Shown here piece by piece: positions 1-7,556 of a stretch of 32,420 bases of DNA (positions within the stretch are counted from its first letter, which is position 1; each line of letters begins with the position of its first letter). The stretch is from Campylobacterales bacterium. Lineage in GTDB: Bacteria; Campylobacterota; Campylobacteria; Campylobacterales; JALSKU01. The notes beneath the pieces were generated by a model. That model had not been told where the DNA came from and did no database searches. It saw only the letters and a list, made by a program, of their open reading frames with translations. The position numbers and the translations under genes were made by a program. The DNA lies in contig JALSKU010000218.1 in the NCBI GenBank assembly GCA_026988685.1, forward strand, positions 1-32,420, given 5' to 3'.

Positions 1-93
1 TTTAATCTTCACAGGTACATTTTCACTATACTTCTTAGCCAAAACATACATAGAAGCAACAGCGTATAATCCTTTTAGTGAAAACTTTGCCAT
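1..93 (-). CDS. Rrf2-family transcriptional regulator, N-terminal fragment (cut by window edge)
   Basis: Only the first 31 codons are present. They read MAKFSLKGLYAVASMYVLAK and onward, which resembles the start of Rrf2 winged-helix regulators (typically M-K-L-S-T-K-G-R-Y-A-V), the family of IscR, NsrR and RirA. The ATG at 93-91 is preceded by a GAGAGG ribosome site. The gene follows the 8-haem cytochrome by 34 bp on the same strand with no terminator visible, so it is probably the last gene of the respiratory operon. Rrf2 proteins often sense Fe-S clusters, NO or redox state. Whether this one has the cluster cysteines cannot be seen because they lie beyond the window edge. Confidence 0.7.
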   Translation of the reverse strand, partial: MAKFSLKGLYAVASMYVLAKKYSENVPVKIK

Positions 94-127
94 CTTAACC
101 TCTCATATAGAATTGTCCTATTATATC

Positions 128-1405
128 CTAATAGTGATTAAAAAACATTTTAGCTCTTATAAGTTTATATTTTTTGGAGCTCATTTTTTCTATCTGCTCT
201 TTTGTCAAGCTTTTTGCACCTATTATGTTCTCTGGTTTTTTTAGCGATAAAACTCCCTGAGTTTTCCTGTTTTTATCCATTATAAGAGGATTAACATGAC
301 ACTCTTCGCAACTTTTTGCATATTTTCCTATCGTGTGAGGATAGTATGGCACCCAACCCTCTATCTTTTTTCCGGCTATTCCACTTTTGTCATCTACTAT
401 CATCTTGCCATTTTTATCTCGGTAGCTAATCCTATACTGAAAAAGTGGGCGAATAAGCACAACCTTTCCATCTTTTGAATTTGCAAGATAGAGATCTTCC
501 CATCTTCGGTATCTATACCCGCTATACCAGATACCTCTTTTCATCTTTTTTAAGACCCAGTCAGGCATCTTTGGAGCTATCTTTTTCTTACTTTTTAAAG
601 CTCTTTTTAGAAAGTTTTTTAGATAACCATCCTCTTGCAAAGTCAAATTTTTCCACTTTTTGTAATCAGCTATATCATCCCTAAATACTGATAACTCATA
701 AGAGTAAACCCCCCAGGAGGAGTGGCAGGCTACACAGGAGATATTTTTATGATAGTTTGGATGATTTTTTTTGGCTATCTGTTTATGACAGTCGATACAT
801 TGAACTTTTTTCTCTCCAATCATATCCTTAAAAGAGTGGCAGCTAGCACAGGTTAGTCCCTTTTTAAAGTGAATATCTTGACTTAAATGGTGAAAGTCTA
901 TGCCATATTTTTGTGGAGGGAAAAAACCATCTTTTGTTAGAGGTGCCCTGTAACTTTTGTCATAATCTTTTGGAAAAAGTCCCTTGTAGTCTGTTCCAAT
1001 AAACTCTTTATTGTGACAGCTTAGGCACTTTTTCATAGGAGTTTTGCTCTTTTTAAATTCTCCTCCTATTTGATGTTTTGTATGACAAGCAAGACAATTT
1101 TTTCCTCTTTTCATCCCTCTTTCACCACTACTTTTTATACTAACATGACACTTAAGGCACTTTCTTCTTAAAAAATCATCAACCAAATCGCTTACACTCT
1201 TTAGACTCTTTTTGGAGAGAGGAATTGTCTGGTAGGTTACATTACTATCTTTTACGCCCCATATCTCTCTTGTTATATTTATAGCCTTTTTTAGAGTATA
1301 GTGTATAGAGTGCTTACACCTATTAGCATCTTTTTGATGGCAATCTATACAGCTTTTGGCAAAAAGAGAGATTGAAAAAAGAAAAATAACAGCTATTTTA
1401 AACAT
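128..1405 (-). CDS. Periplasmic octahaem cytochrome c
   Basis: This 425-residue protein has an N-terminal signal peptide (residues 1-16, ending LFA-K) and eight CxxCH haem-binding motifs, at residues 19, 83, 104, 127, 186, 203, 224 and 366. No transmembrane segment follows the signal, so it should be periplasmic. It overlaps the end of the 12-haem cytochrome gene by 13 bp. The two proteins share the same order of haem motifs and linking segments, including a His-His pair before a CxxCH and a final C-E-x-CH-x-N-P motif, so they look like diverged paralogues. A role carrying electrons from the adjacent Rieske/cytochrome b complex to a periplasmic acceptor is inferred. It lacks the long CX15CH-type haem site of the sulfite reductase MccA. 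Which octahaem family it belongs to is not settled. Confidence 0.85.
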   Translation of the reverse strand: MFKIAVIFLFSISLFAKSCIDCHQKDANRCKHSIHYTLKKAINITREIWGVKDSNVTYQTIPLSKKSLKSVSDLVDDFLRRKCLKCHVSIKSSGERGMKRGKNCLACHTKHQIGGEFKKSKTPMKKCLSCHNKEFIGTDYKGLFPKDYDKSYRAPLTKDGFFPPQKYGIDFHHLSQDIHFKKGLTCASCHSFKDMIGEKKVQCIDCHKQIAKKNHPNYHKNISCVACHSSWGVYSYELSVFRDDIADYKKWKNLTLQEDGYLKNFLKRALKSKKKIAPKMPDWVLKKMKRGIWYSGYRYRRWEDLYLANSKDGKVVLIRPLFQYRISYRDKNGKMIVDDKSGIAGKKIEGWVPYYPHTIGKYAKSCEECHVNPLIMDKNRKTQGVLSLKKPENIIGAKSLTKEQIEKMSSKKYKLIRAKMFFNHY

Positions 1406-3192
1406 TTTGTCTTTCCACTATAAAAAAGTTTTTTAGAGTTGTTAAAATCTTTATATATTTTATCATCATAACTGTTATGGCATATGATACACTTATATGC
1501 TTCTACTATCTTATAAAGCTCACTTTTATTAAAGCTTCTGGCTCTTTTTCTGGAAGTGCTTTGAAACTGCTTCCCCTCTTCTGAAACAAAAGCATCTATA
1601 GGATAAGAAAAGGGCATACCACTTGCATTTGAGTCATAGATCGGCTCAAACACAATCTTGCCATTTTTTATATCAAGATGACCTCTGCCAAGCCCTAAAG
1701 AAGCCGGATTAAAATGGCAATCCTCACAGCTTCTGCTTTTTAATTGTGTAGTGTGGGGATCCCATCCTGCCATAGCCATAGAGTGAAACTTTTCAACCAT
1801 TTTATCTTTAAAGATAGTCCCTACCACCTGACACCCGGGGGCAAATGGCATAATCTTTCCGTTATAACCAATACCAAGAGAGGGGTGCTCCCATCTCAAA
1901 AAGCTCCTAAACTCCTGCCACTGACCCTTCGTAACCCTCTTTGAAACCCAGTCAAACTGCTTACCCTTTTTTATATACACCTCATGACAGCCGTAACAAC
2001 TTGGCATCCATTGTGAATGACAAGCTGAGCAATCAAGTCTTTTATGGATTAAGAGCGAGTGGTAAGGCTTATCTTTCATCTGCTTGAGATTAAATTTTTT
2101 ACCATCTATTTTTCTGTAAAAAAGAGTGGTGTTATTATCTTTTTGAATATTATAGAGCGGGGTTGAGAATTTTCTAGTATAAGCGATTATGTTTGATTCA
2201 GTTATATTGCCATTTAGATAGAGAAGTTTTTTTCCCAAGGTATCAATCTTTTTAAATTTTGCCTTATGGCAATCCTTGCACTTTATATCTTCAGCATCCT
2301 CCATATGTTTATGCACTCTTCCATCACCCATTACACCCTTTTCGGTATGACAATCGATACAATCAAGCCCTGCTTTGGTGTGATGAATATCAGCCGGTAA
2401 TTTATAGTAAAATCTCCTGCCATCACTCATCTTGTGAGTAAAGTTGCCGTTTTTATATGGAGTTCCATATCCTTCACTCTCAAAAACCCCAATATATGAG
2501 AGTCCGATTCTATTGGATCTGTTATGGCACTTTAGGCAATTTTTGGTCGGTATCTTTGTTGAAAACTTTGCATGTTTATTGCCTGATCCTTTAGAGACTC
2601 TATGACAGTCACTACAACCCCCACCTCTTTTTACCATACCTTTATCAAAAACCTTTTCATCTTGGTCTATATGACAAGCAGCACACATTTTTCTAAAATG
2701 ATCCTCAGCAAGTGAACTCTGTTTGCTCTTTCTTATATCTTTTATACCTATAGTAGAGTTTAAAGAGTTACTCTCTTTCCATTGATATTTAAGTACATTT
2801 AGTATGCCGCTTTGAGTATTCATAAGGGATTTAGAGACTCTTTTAACTATCTCCTTGTGACATTTGGAGCAAAATATTGAAGCATGTTCAAGTCTAGCAG
2901 GGTTTTTAACCATAAACCGATGAGCATCCTTTTTGTTTGTTGCCCATCTGTTTCCACCGTGACATACTGCACAGCCAAATATCTCTACCTGATGAGCATC
3001 ATCCATACTGCTCATATCTTTATGGCAAACTACACACTGATCCACACTCTCTTTTTTTATTGCACCTTTACCGCCTTTTGGGTAGTATAAAATAGTTATA
3101 AATATCAGCAGAAAAAAAGATAAATATGAAATATATCTCAAAATATTATATCTTTTCAAAACAGAGAAACCCAGGTATAAAATATCATCCAT
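1393..3192 (-). CDS. Membrane-anchored dodecahaem cytochrome c
   Basis: This 599-residue protein has a short cytoplasmic N-terminus, one membrane segment (about residues 20-37) and twelve CxxCH motifs, at residues 53, 74, 108, 170, 193, 219, 278, 305, 388, 399, 489 and 568. The bulk should lie in the periplasm, tethered to the inner membrane. The ATG start overlaps the cytochrome b gene by 37 bp, which implies translational coupling and a shared complex. No strong ribosome site precedes it. In a bc-type complex this position would hold cytochrome c1, so it is inferred to receive electrons from the Rieske protein. From memory, its context resembles the c-type cytochromes (ExtM group) of the Geobacter ext selenite/tellurite operon. 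That resemblance has not been checked by alignment. Confidence 0.85.
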   Translation of the reverse strand: MDDILYLGFSVLKRYNILRYISYLSFFLLIFITILYYPKGGKGAIKKESVDQCVVCHKDMSSMDDAHQVEIFGCAVCHGGNRWATNKKDAHRFMVKNPARLEHASIFCSKCHKEIVKRVSKSLMNTQSGILNVLKYQWKESNSLNSTIGIKDIRKSKQSSLAEDHFRKMCAACHIDQDEKVFDKGMVKRGGGCSDCHRVSKGSGNKHAKFSTKIPTKNCLKCHNRSNRIGLSYIGVFESEGYGTPYKNGNFTHKMSDGRRFYYKLPADIHHTKAGLDCIDCHTEKGVMGDGRVHKHMEDAEDIKCKDCHKAKFKKIDTLGKKLLYLNGNITESNIIAYTRKFSTPLYNIQKDNNTTLFYRKIDGKKFNLKQMKDKPYHSLLIHKRLDCSACHSQWMPSCYGCHEVYIKKGKQFDWVSKRVTKGQWQEFRSFLRWEHPSLGIGYNGKIMPFAPGCQVVGTIFKDKMVEKFHSMAMAGWDPHTTQLKSRSCEDCHFNPASLGLGRGHLDIKNGKIVFEPIYDSNASGMPFSYPIDAFVSEEGKQFQSTSRKRARSFNKSELYKIVEAYKCIICHNSYDDKIYKDFNNSKKLFYSGKTKCLK

Positions 3193-3953
3193 ATCAAAAG
3201 CAAAACTCTTACAATATTTTTATATTTTACAACTCTAAATAGAAAAAGTAAAATGATAGGAAAAACAAGAGTAAAATTAACCAAAATTGCAGGTATCGAA
3301 AAAGAGAGCAATCTTTCAGCCCCTTTAAAAAACCAAGGGCTATAAAGGTTTGCCCCCTTTGCACTTAAAGGTACATCAACAGGCATTTTTAAAAACAGAA
3401 CTGATAATACAACCATAAACAAAGAAGCACCAAGATACTCTGTTTTTATCGTAAACTTTCTAACATGTTTTAAAAGTATAAAGTATAAAATTAGTGGTAA
3501 AAATAGAATGTGCCATATAAAAAATTTGTAAGTTATGATGTTTGTGTCTTTGACAAGAGGTAGCAGAGTATCGATAAATGGAGTATCTTTTATAAGTGTA
3601 AAAGTTACATTTGCTGCTGCATTTGCACTCTGATCCCCTTTTAGAACAAAACCACTGAAAAGAAAAAAGATAACTGCCAAAAAAGCTACGATGGAGTAAT
3701 TCCAAGAAGAGCGTGTTATAGTGATCCTCTTTTGAGACAGTTCAACTGTCACATGAAATAGAAGAAAGATTAAAAAAAGTTCAGAGCTAAAGTAGTGAAC
3801 TTTTCTATAAATTTCTCCATAAGGATATAAAAATGTAATCTTTTGGACAGTATCATAAGCCATCGAAGGATGATAAACAAACACCAAAACCAAGCCGCTT
3901 ATCAAGGATATAAACAGTAACGGCAAAAGCATAAAAGAGAGAGCTTTAAACAT
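3156..3953 (-). CDS. b6-type cytochrome b subunit of a Rieske/cytochrome b complex
   Basis: This 265-residue membrane protein has about seven hydrophobic segments. Four histidines fit the bis-His ligands of two b haems: H53 and H67 (14 apart) and H148 and H163 (15 apart). The 14/15 spacing is that of cytochrome b6 rather than mitochondrial-type cytochrome b (14/14). At residues 205-209 a Ser-Pro-Trp-Phe-Phe stretch sits where the quinol-oxidation-site PEWY motif would be expected, with the Glu absent. The gene follows the Rieske gene directly (two consecutive TAG codons, then ATG) and overlaps the 12-haem gene. Together they should form a quinone-interacting membrane complex. The direction of electron flow cannot be told from sequence. 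Confidence 0.85.
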   Translation of the reverse strand: MFKALSFMLLPLLFISLISGLVLVFVYHPSMAYDTVQKITFLYPYGEIYRKVHYFSSELFLIFLLFHVTVELSQKRITITRSSWNYSIVAFLAVIFFLFSGFVLKGDQSANAAANVTFTLIKDTPFIDTLLPLVKDTNIITYKFFIWHILFLPLILYFILLKHVRKFTIKTEYLGASLFMVVLSVLFLKMPVDVPLSAKGANLYSPWFFKGAERLLSFSIPAILVNFTLVFPIILLFLFRVVKYKNIVRVLLLIWMIFYTWVSLF

Positions 3954-3956
3954 CTA

Positions 3957-4376
3957 CTAACCTATTATAACATTATCTTTGACTATTTTAAATGCTATTT
4001 TATCCAAATCTCTCTTTGCAGGTCCTTCAATCCTCCCTCCATCCTTTGTAAATTTACTGTGATGACAAGGACAGATAAAGAGTTTTTTATCGTCATAGTA
4101 TCTCAAAATACACCCCATATGTGTGCAATGGAGATTTAAGACTTCTACTTTTTTACCTTTTTTAAAGATAAAAAACTCCCCTTTTTCATGTAGATTGACA
4201 CCCTCTTTTAGGCTTTTTAGAGGGATAAGGTATCTTTTTCTATTATTTTTATCAAAAAATATAAACTCTTTTGAACTAAAAAGAAAAACTCCCCCCAAAG
4301 TGTATGGGAGAAGCTTTATAAAATCTCTTCTTTTAAGATTAGCACCCTTCAAATTTTGAGCCACCATCACTTGCAC
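3957..4376 (-). CDS. Rieske [2Fe-2S] protein with Tat signal
   Basis: This 139-residue protein starts with a twin-arginine signal anchor (RRDFIK at residues 16-21 followed by a hydrophobic stretch). It carries both Rieske cluster boxes, CTHMGC at 84-89 and CPCHHS at 102-107. By family precedent C84, H86, C102 and H105 bind the cluster, and C89 and C104 form the disulfide. It is short for a Rieske subunit. The ATG chosen overlaps the preceding gene by 38 bp. An in-frame TTG at 4352, with GGTGG about 9 bases upstream, would give a more usual short Tat leader (MKGANLKRRDFIK), so the start is uncertain. It pairs with the cytochrome b encoded immediately downstream. Confidence 0.85.
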   Translation of the reverse strand: MQVMVAQNLKGANLKRRDFIKLLPYTLGGVFLFSSKEFIFFDKNNRKRYLIPLKSLKEGVNLHEKGEFFIFKKGKKVEVLNLHCTHMGCILRYYDDKKLFICPCHHSKFTKDGGRIEGPAKRDLDKIAFKIVKDNVIIG

Positions 4377-4695
4377 TCGGAGCCTCTTTTGCTTTTGATT
4401 CTTCTATAAAAGTATCAAAATCTTCTATATCACCATTATCAGCAAGTTTTTGTATAACATCATTATAGTTAGCCCATGCGGCCTTTTCCCAAGGATTTGC
4501 CTGTATGGCTTTTTGTGCATAAACCTTTGCAAGCTGCAAATTATCTTTTTCCACTTCAGCTCTTGCAAGGTCTATATAGTGTTTGCATAAAACCCTATCC
4601 ATGCTATAGTCCTGCTTGTTTTGTGCATTCATAGACATGGATAAAAATCCCATAATCAGTGCAATCCCTATAACTGAAACCAATATCTTCTTCAT
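4339..4695 (-). CDS. Small periplasmic helical-repeat (TPR-like) protein of the psr operon
   Basis: This 118-residue protein has an N-terminal signal peptide or anchor (residues 1-24). A helix-turn-helix stretch follows (about residues 35-75, with A-x-x-Y-A-x-K-A-I-x-x-N-P-W) that reads like a single tetratricopeptide repeat. The tail is acidic and ends in Cys. An AAGGAG ribosome site precedes the ATG. It sits between the ferredoxin subunit of the molybdoenzyme and the Rieske gene and is translationally coupled to both sides. A docking or assembly role joining the two enzyme modules is possible, but this is only inferred from position. No enzymatic motif is visible. Confidence 0.6.
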   Translation of the reverse strand: MKKILVSVIGIALIMGFLSMSMNAQNKQDYSMDRVLCKHYIDLARAEVEKDNLQLAKVYAQKAIQANPWEKAAWANYNDVIQKLADNGDIEDFDTFIEESKAKEAPSASDGGSKFEGC

Positions 4696-4707
4696 CTTTT
4701 CTCCTTC

Positions 4708-5301
4708 TTAATAGTTAACAGTAACATAGTAAACATTTGGCATAGTTCCCTCATCCTCTTTGAGTCTTGTTATGGATGTAGCGTCTCTTAAGAGTTTGGA
4801 AACATTGCTGTCAGGATCATTTAGATCGCCGAAATTTCTTGATTCTCCCACACAAGTAGTAACGCAGGCAGGATCCAATCCTTGAGAAATTCGAGGAAGG
4901 CAGAAGGTGCACTTATCAACAGACTGCAACTCTTCATTATAGTATCTTGCATCATAAGGACAGGCAACCATACAAGCCTTACAGCCTATACACATATCAG
5001 GCTCAACAAGAACTATCCCATCCTCATCTCTTTTAAAGCTAGCACCAGTTGGGCAAACATCTACACAAGGTGCATTATCACAGTGATTGCACAAAGTCGG
5101 CAAAAAACTTATAGTAGGATTGCCATGACAATCCTCGCCCTCTACCTCATAAACCTTGGTTCTATATGCCTCTTTGAGTGCCGGAACCTCCCAGTCAGTT
5201 TTGCAGGCAACATAGCAAGCATCACATCCGATACACCTGTCACCAACTATAACCATAGCCAAATTTTTCTTTTTATCAATTTTACTCTCTAATAGTCCCA
5301 T
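4708..5301 (-). CDS. psrB: PsrB/PhsB-type four-[4Fe-4S] ferredoxin subunit
   Basis: This 197-residue iron-sulfur protein has four cysteine quartets, at C23/26/29/33, C71/74/79/83, C104/107/110/114 and C131/134/146/150. That is the DMSO-reductase-family electron-transfer pattern (NrfC/PsrB/DmsB). It has no signal peptide, as expected for a subunit exported folded together with its Tat-carrying catalytic partner. It starts one base after the psrA stop. It should pass electrons between the NrfD-type membrane anchor and the molybdopterin subunit. The symbol follows the polysulfide-reductase naming. The true substrate of the complex is not determined. Confidence 0.88.
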   Translation of the reverse strand: MGLLESKIDKKKNLAMVIVGDRCIGCDACYVACKTDWEVPALKEAYRTKVYEVEGEDCHGNPTISFLPTLCNHCDNAPCVDVCPTGASFKRDEDGIVLVEPDMCIGCKACMVACPYDARYYNEELQSVDKCTFCLPRISQGLDPACVTTCVGESRNFGDLNDPDSNVSKLLRDATSITRLKEDEGTMPNVYYVTVNY

Positions 5302-5302
5302 A

Positions 5303-7555
5303 TCAAGCCTTTTGAAGTTTTACAAAACCGTTATGAAATGCTGCCGCACCACTTATAGGATCAACGCCATCACTTATAAACCAGTTATCTTTTGTCCCTA
5401 TACCATTACCTCTGCTCCAAAATTTTGTCTTATGTCCAAAGCCGTGGTTTATAAATATGGTCCCCTCTTTAACTCTTTTTGTAATTTTAAGTCTTTCGGG
5501 ATGGTCTGATCTATGATTGGTCTTTACATTTACTATATAAGCACTGTCTCCCTCTTTAAAACCATGCTTTTTGGCATCGTTAGGGTGTATCCATATAGGT
5601 GTATCATCTTGAAGCTCCAAAAGTACCCAGTTATTTTGACTTCTTGCGTGTGAGTGGTGCGGAGTTCTACCAAACATCATCCTAAACTCACCCTCTTTTG
5701 GCATAGGTGGATCCTTGTAAATCGGTATAGGTGCAAAATCATCACCATTTTTTTTCTGTATCTCTTTAAGATCAGGAACATATAGTTGAACTTTGCCTGT
5801 AGTGGTGGCAAATTTCATAAGAGCACCACTTGCACCGGGATATGGATCAACATCCTCAAAAAGAACCACTCCATCTTTTTGTAGTCTTGCATATTGATCT
5901 TCACTCAATACTTCAGACAACTCCTCCACCATCTCTTTTGGAGATTTTTCAAACCATTTGCCAAGTCCAAACTCTTCAGCCATTCCTTTGCATATATCAA
6001 AACACCCTTTTGTGTCATATATCGGCTTTATAGCCGGCTCTCTTATGGCTATAAACGGTGTTTTGTCTTTTTGAACATACGGTGCATCATATCTTTCAAG
6101 ATAAGTTGACTCGGGAAATATAACATCACTATACATAACAGTATCGGTAAACTGTGTATCTATCGATATTATAAGTTCAAGATTTTTTATAGCATCAAAA
6201 ATCCCATTAACACCTACAGGCGAATGGCTTAAAGGATTGGTTCCATAAAGAAGCCATGCTTTAACAGGATAAGGTTTTTGTGTTAAGGTTGCCTCATATA
6301 TACCATTGCTTCTTCCAAGTGCTTCCGGAGCTAATGGAAATTTTTCATCTTTACCGACTCCATCGGCTCTTTTTACTCCTTTTACTTCAGGGTGCTCCTC
6401 TTTTGGAAATTCAACCGGAACAGGATTTCTCACAAAAATACCTCCCGGAACTCCCCAGTTACCCATAAGAGCATTTAGTATAGCTATAGCTCTTACTGTC
6501 TGAGTATCATTTCCATATCTTGTCATCCTTCTTGGAGGGATCGCCACTACATTTGGTGCATTTTTTGCAAAATCCCAGGCGATACTCTCTATAAGTTTTG
6601 CATCAATTCCTGTCTTTTTACTTGCCCAATCAGGAGTGTACTCTTTTATATGCTTAACAAGCTCATTATAGCCGTAGCAATACTCTCTTACAAAATCCAT
6701 ATTGGCAAGATTATCTCTTATGATGACATGTATAAGCCCCAAAGCTAGTGCCAAATCAGTTCCCGGATTTATCTGCAACCAATTTGTAGCTCTAACAGCT
6801 GACTCACTCTGTCTTGGATCAATATAGGTAAGTTTTGAGCCTCTTGCAAGTCCTTCTGCAAAATCCGCAGCCTCTCTTACCTGAACAGAGCCTGCCATAT
6901 TTCTTCCAAATATTATCATATGTTTTGAGTTTGCCATATCGTAAGTCTCATGTCCGCTTACACCCGTTCCAAATGTTAAAGCCCAAGCCATCTCTCTACT
7001 TCCAAGACACTGAGAGTATGCCGGTATAGTAATATTTGGACTACCAAGAGCCAGGGTAAAAAGATGCACATATCTTTCACCTGTTCCATGCATAAATGTA
7101 GCTAAAGTTTTAGCACCATATTTCTCTACCAGAGGATTTAGTTTTTGATGAACATATTTGTAAGCCTCTTCCCAACTCACCTTTTTAAATTTTCCTTCAC
7201 CTCTTTTTCCTGTTCTTATAAGAGGATACTGTATCCTGTCAGGATCATAAGTAGAAGCAATGCCTGCATTTCCTTTTGCACACAGATGACCTCTGTTGTT
7301 AGGATTTAGTTTATTTCCTTCAAGCTTATGGATTCTTCCTTCTCTAACATAAGCATCTACTCCACAGTTCCAAAAACACATCTCACAAAAGTTTTGACTT
7401 CTCTCACCCCTGTCATAGTGTAAAAATCTCTCACCTCTTTTTTGAGTTGAAGCTTCTAGCGGAGAAGGAATACCTGACAGACCTGCTCCAAAAGCTACCG
7501 AACTTGCTCCGGCAAGCTTTAAAAAGCCTCTTCTTGATATCTTAAGTCTACTCAT
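5303..7555 (-). CDS. psrA: PsrA/PhsA/SrrA-type molybdopterin oxidoreductase, catalytic subunit
   Basis: This 750-residue catalytic subunit of a membrane-bound chalcogen oxidoreductase has a Tat leader (SRRGFLK at residues 7-13). An N-terminal [4Fe-4S] site follows (C57, C60, C64, C92), then a Cys at 183 in the motif S-Q-C-L-G-S where this family places its molybdenum ligand, then the molybdopterin-binding and C-terminal domains. An upstream in-frame start at 7582 would overlap psrC by 26 bp. I chose the ATG at 7555 because GAGGAGG lies just upstream and the Tat leader is then of normal length. The Psr/Phs group includes reductases of polysulfide, thiosulfate and, in SrrA, selenite. Sequence alone does not separate these or exclude the oxidative direction. 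Confidence 0.88.
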   Translation of the reverse strand: MSRLKISRRGFLKLAGASSVAFGAGLSGIPSPLEASTQKRGERFLHYDRGERSQNFCEMCFWNCGVDAYVREGRIHKLEGNKLNPNNRGHLCAKGNAGIASTYDPDRIQYPLIRTGKRGEGKFKKVSWEEAYKYVHQKLNPLVEKYGAKTLATFMHGTGERYVHLFTLALGSPNITIPAYSQCLGSREMAWALTFGTGVSGHETYDMANSKHMIIFGRNMAGSVQVREAADFAEGLARGSKLTYIDPRQSESAVRATNWLQINPGTDLALALGLIHVIIRDNLANMDFVREYCYGYNELVKHIKEYTPDWASKKTGIDAKLIESIAWDFAKNAPNVVAIPPRRMTRYGNDTQTVRAIAILNALMGNWGVPGGIFVRNPVPVEFPKEEHPEVKGVKRADGVGKDEKFPLAPEALGRSNGIYEATLTQKPYPVKAWLLYGTNPLSHSPVGVNGIFDAIKNLELIISIDTQFTDTVMYSDVIFPESTYLERYDAPYVQKDKTPFIAIREPAIKPIYDTKGCFDICKGMAEEFGLGKWFEKSPKEMVEELSEVLSEDQYARLQKDGVVLFEDVDPYPGASGALMKFATTTGKVQLYVPDLKEIQKKNGDDFAPIPIYKDPPMPKEGEFRMMFGRTPHHSHARSQNNWVLLELQDDTPIWIHPNDAKKHGFKEGDSAYIVNVKTNHRSDHPERLKITKRVKEGTIFINHGFGHKTKFWSRGNGIGTKDNWFISDGVDPISGAAAFHNGFVKLQKA

Positions 7556-7556
7556 T

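Noticed and set aside
128-1405. 8-haem cytochrome as the sulfite reductase MccA or a hydroxylamine oxidoreductase
   Set aside because: No long-spaced CX15-17CH haem motif is present, and the neighbours (Rieske, cytochrome b) differ from the mcc operon. No signature of HAO was recognised either.
5303-7555. Molybdoenzyme as formate dehydrogenase or nitrate reductase
   Set aside because: No selenocysteine TGA in frame and no Asp-type molybdenum ligand region. The Cys183 context and the NrfD, TorD and rhodanese neighbours point to the Psr/Phs/Srr group.
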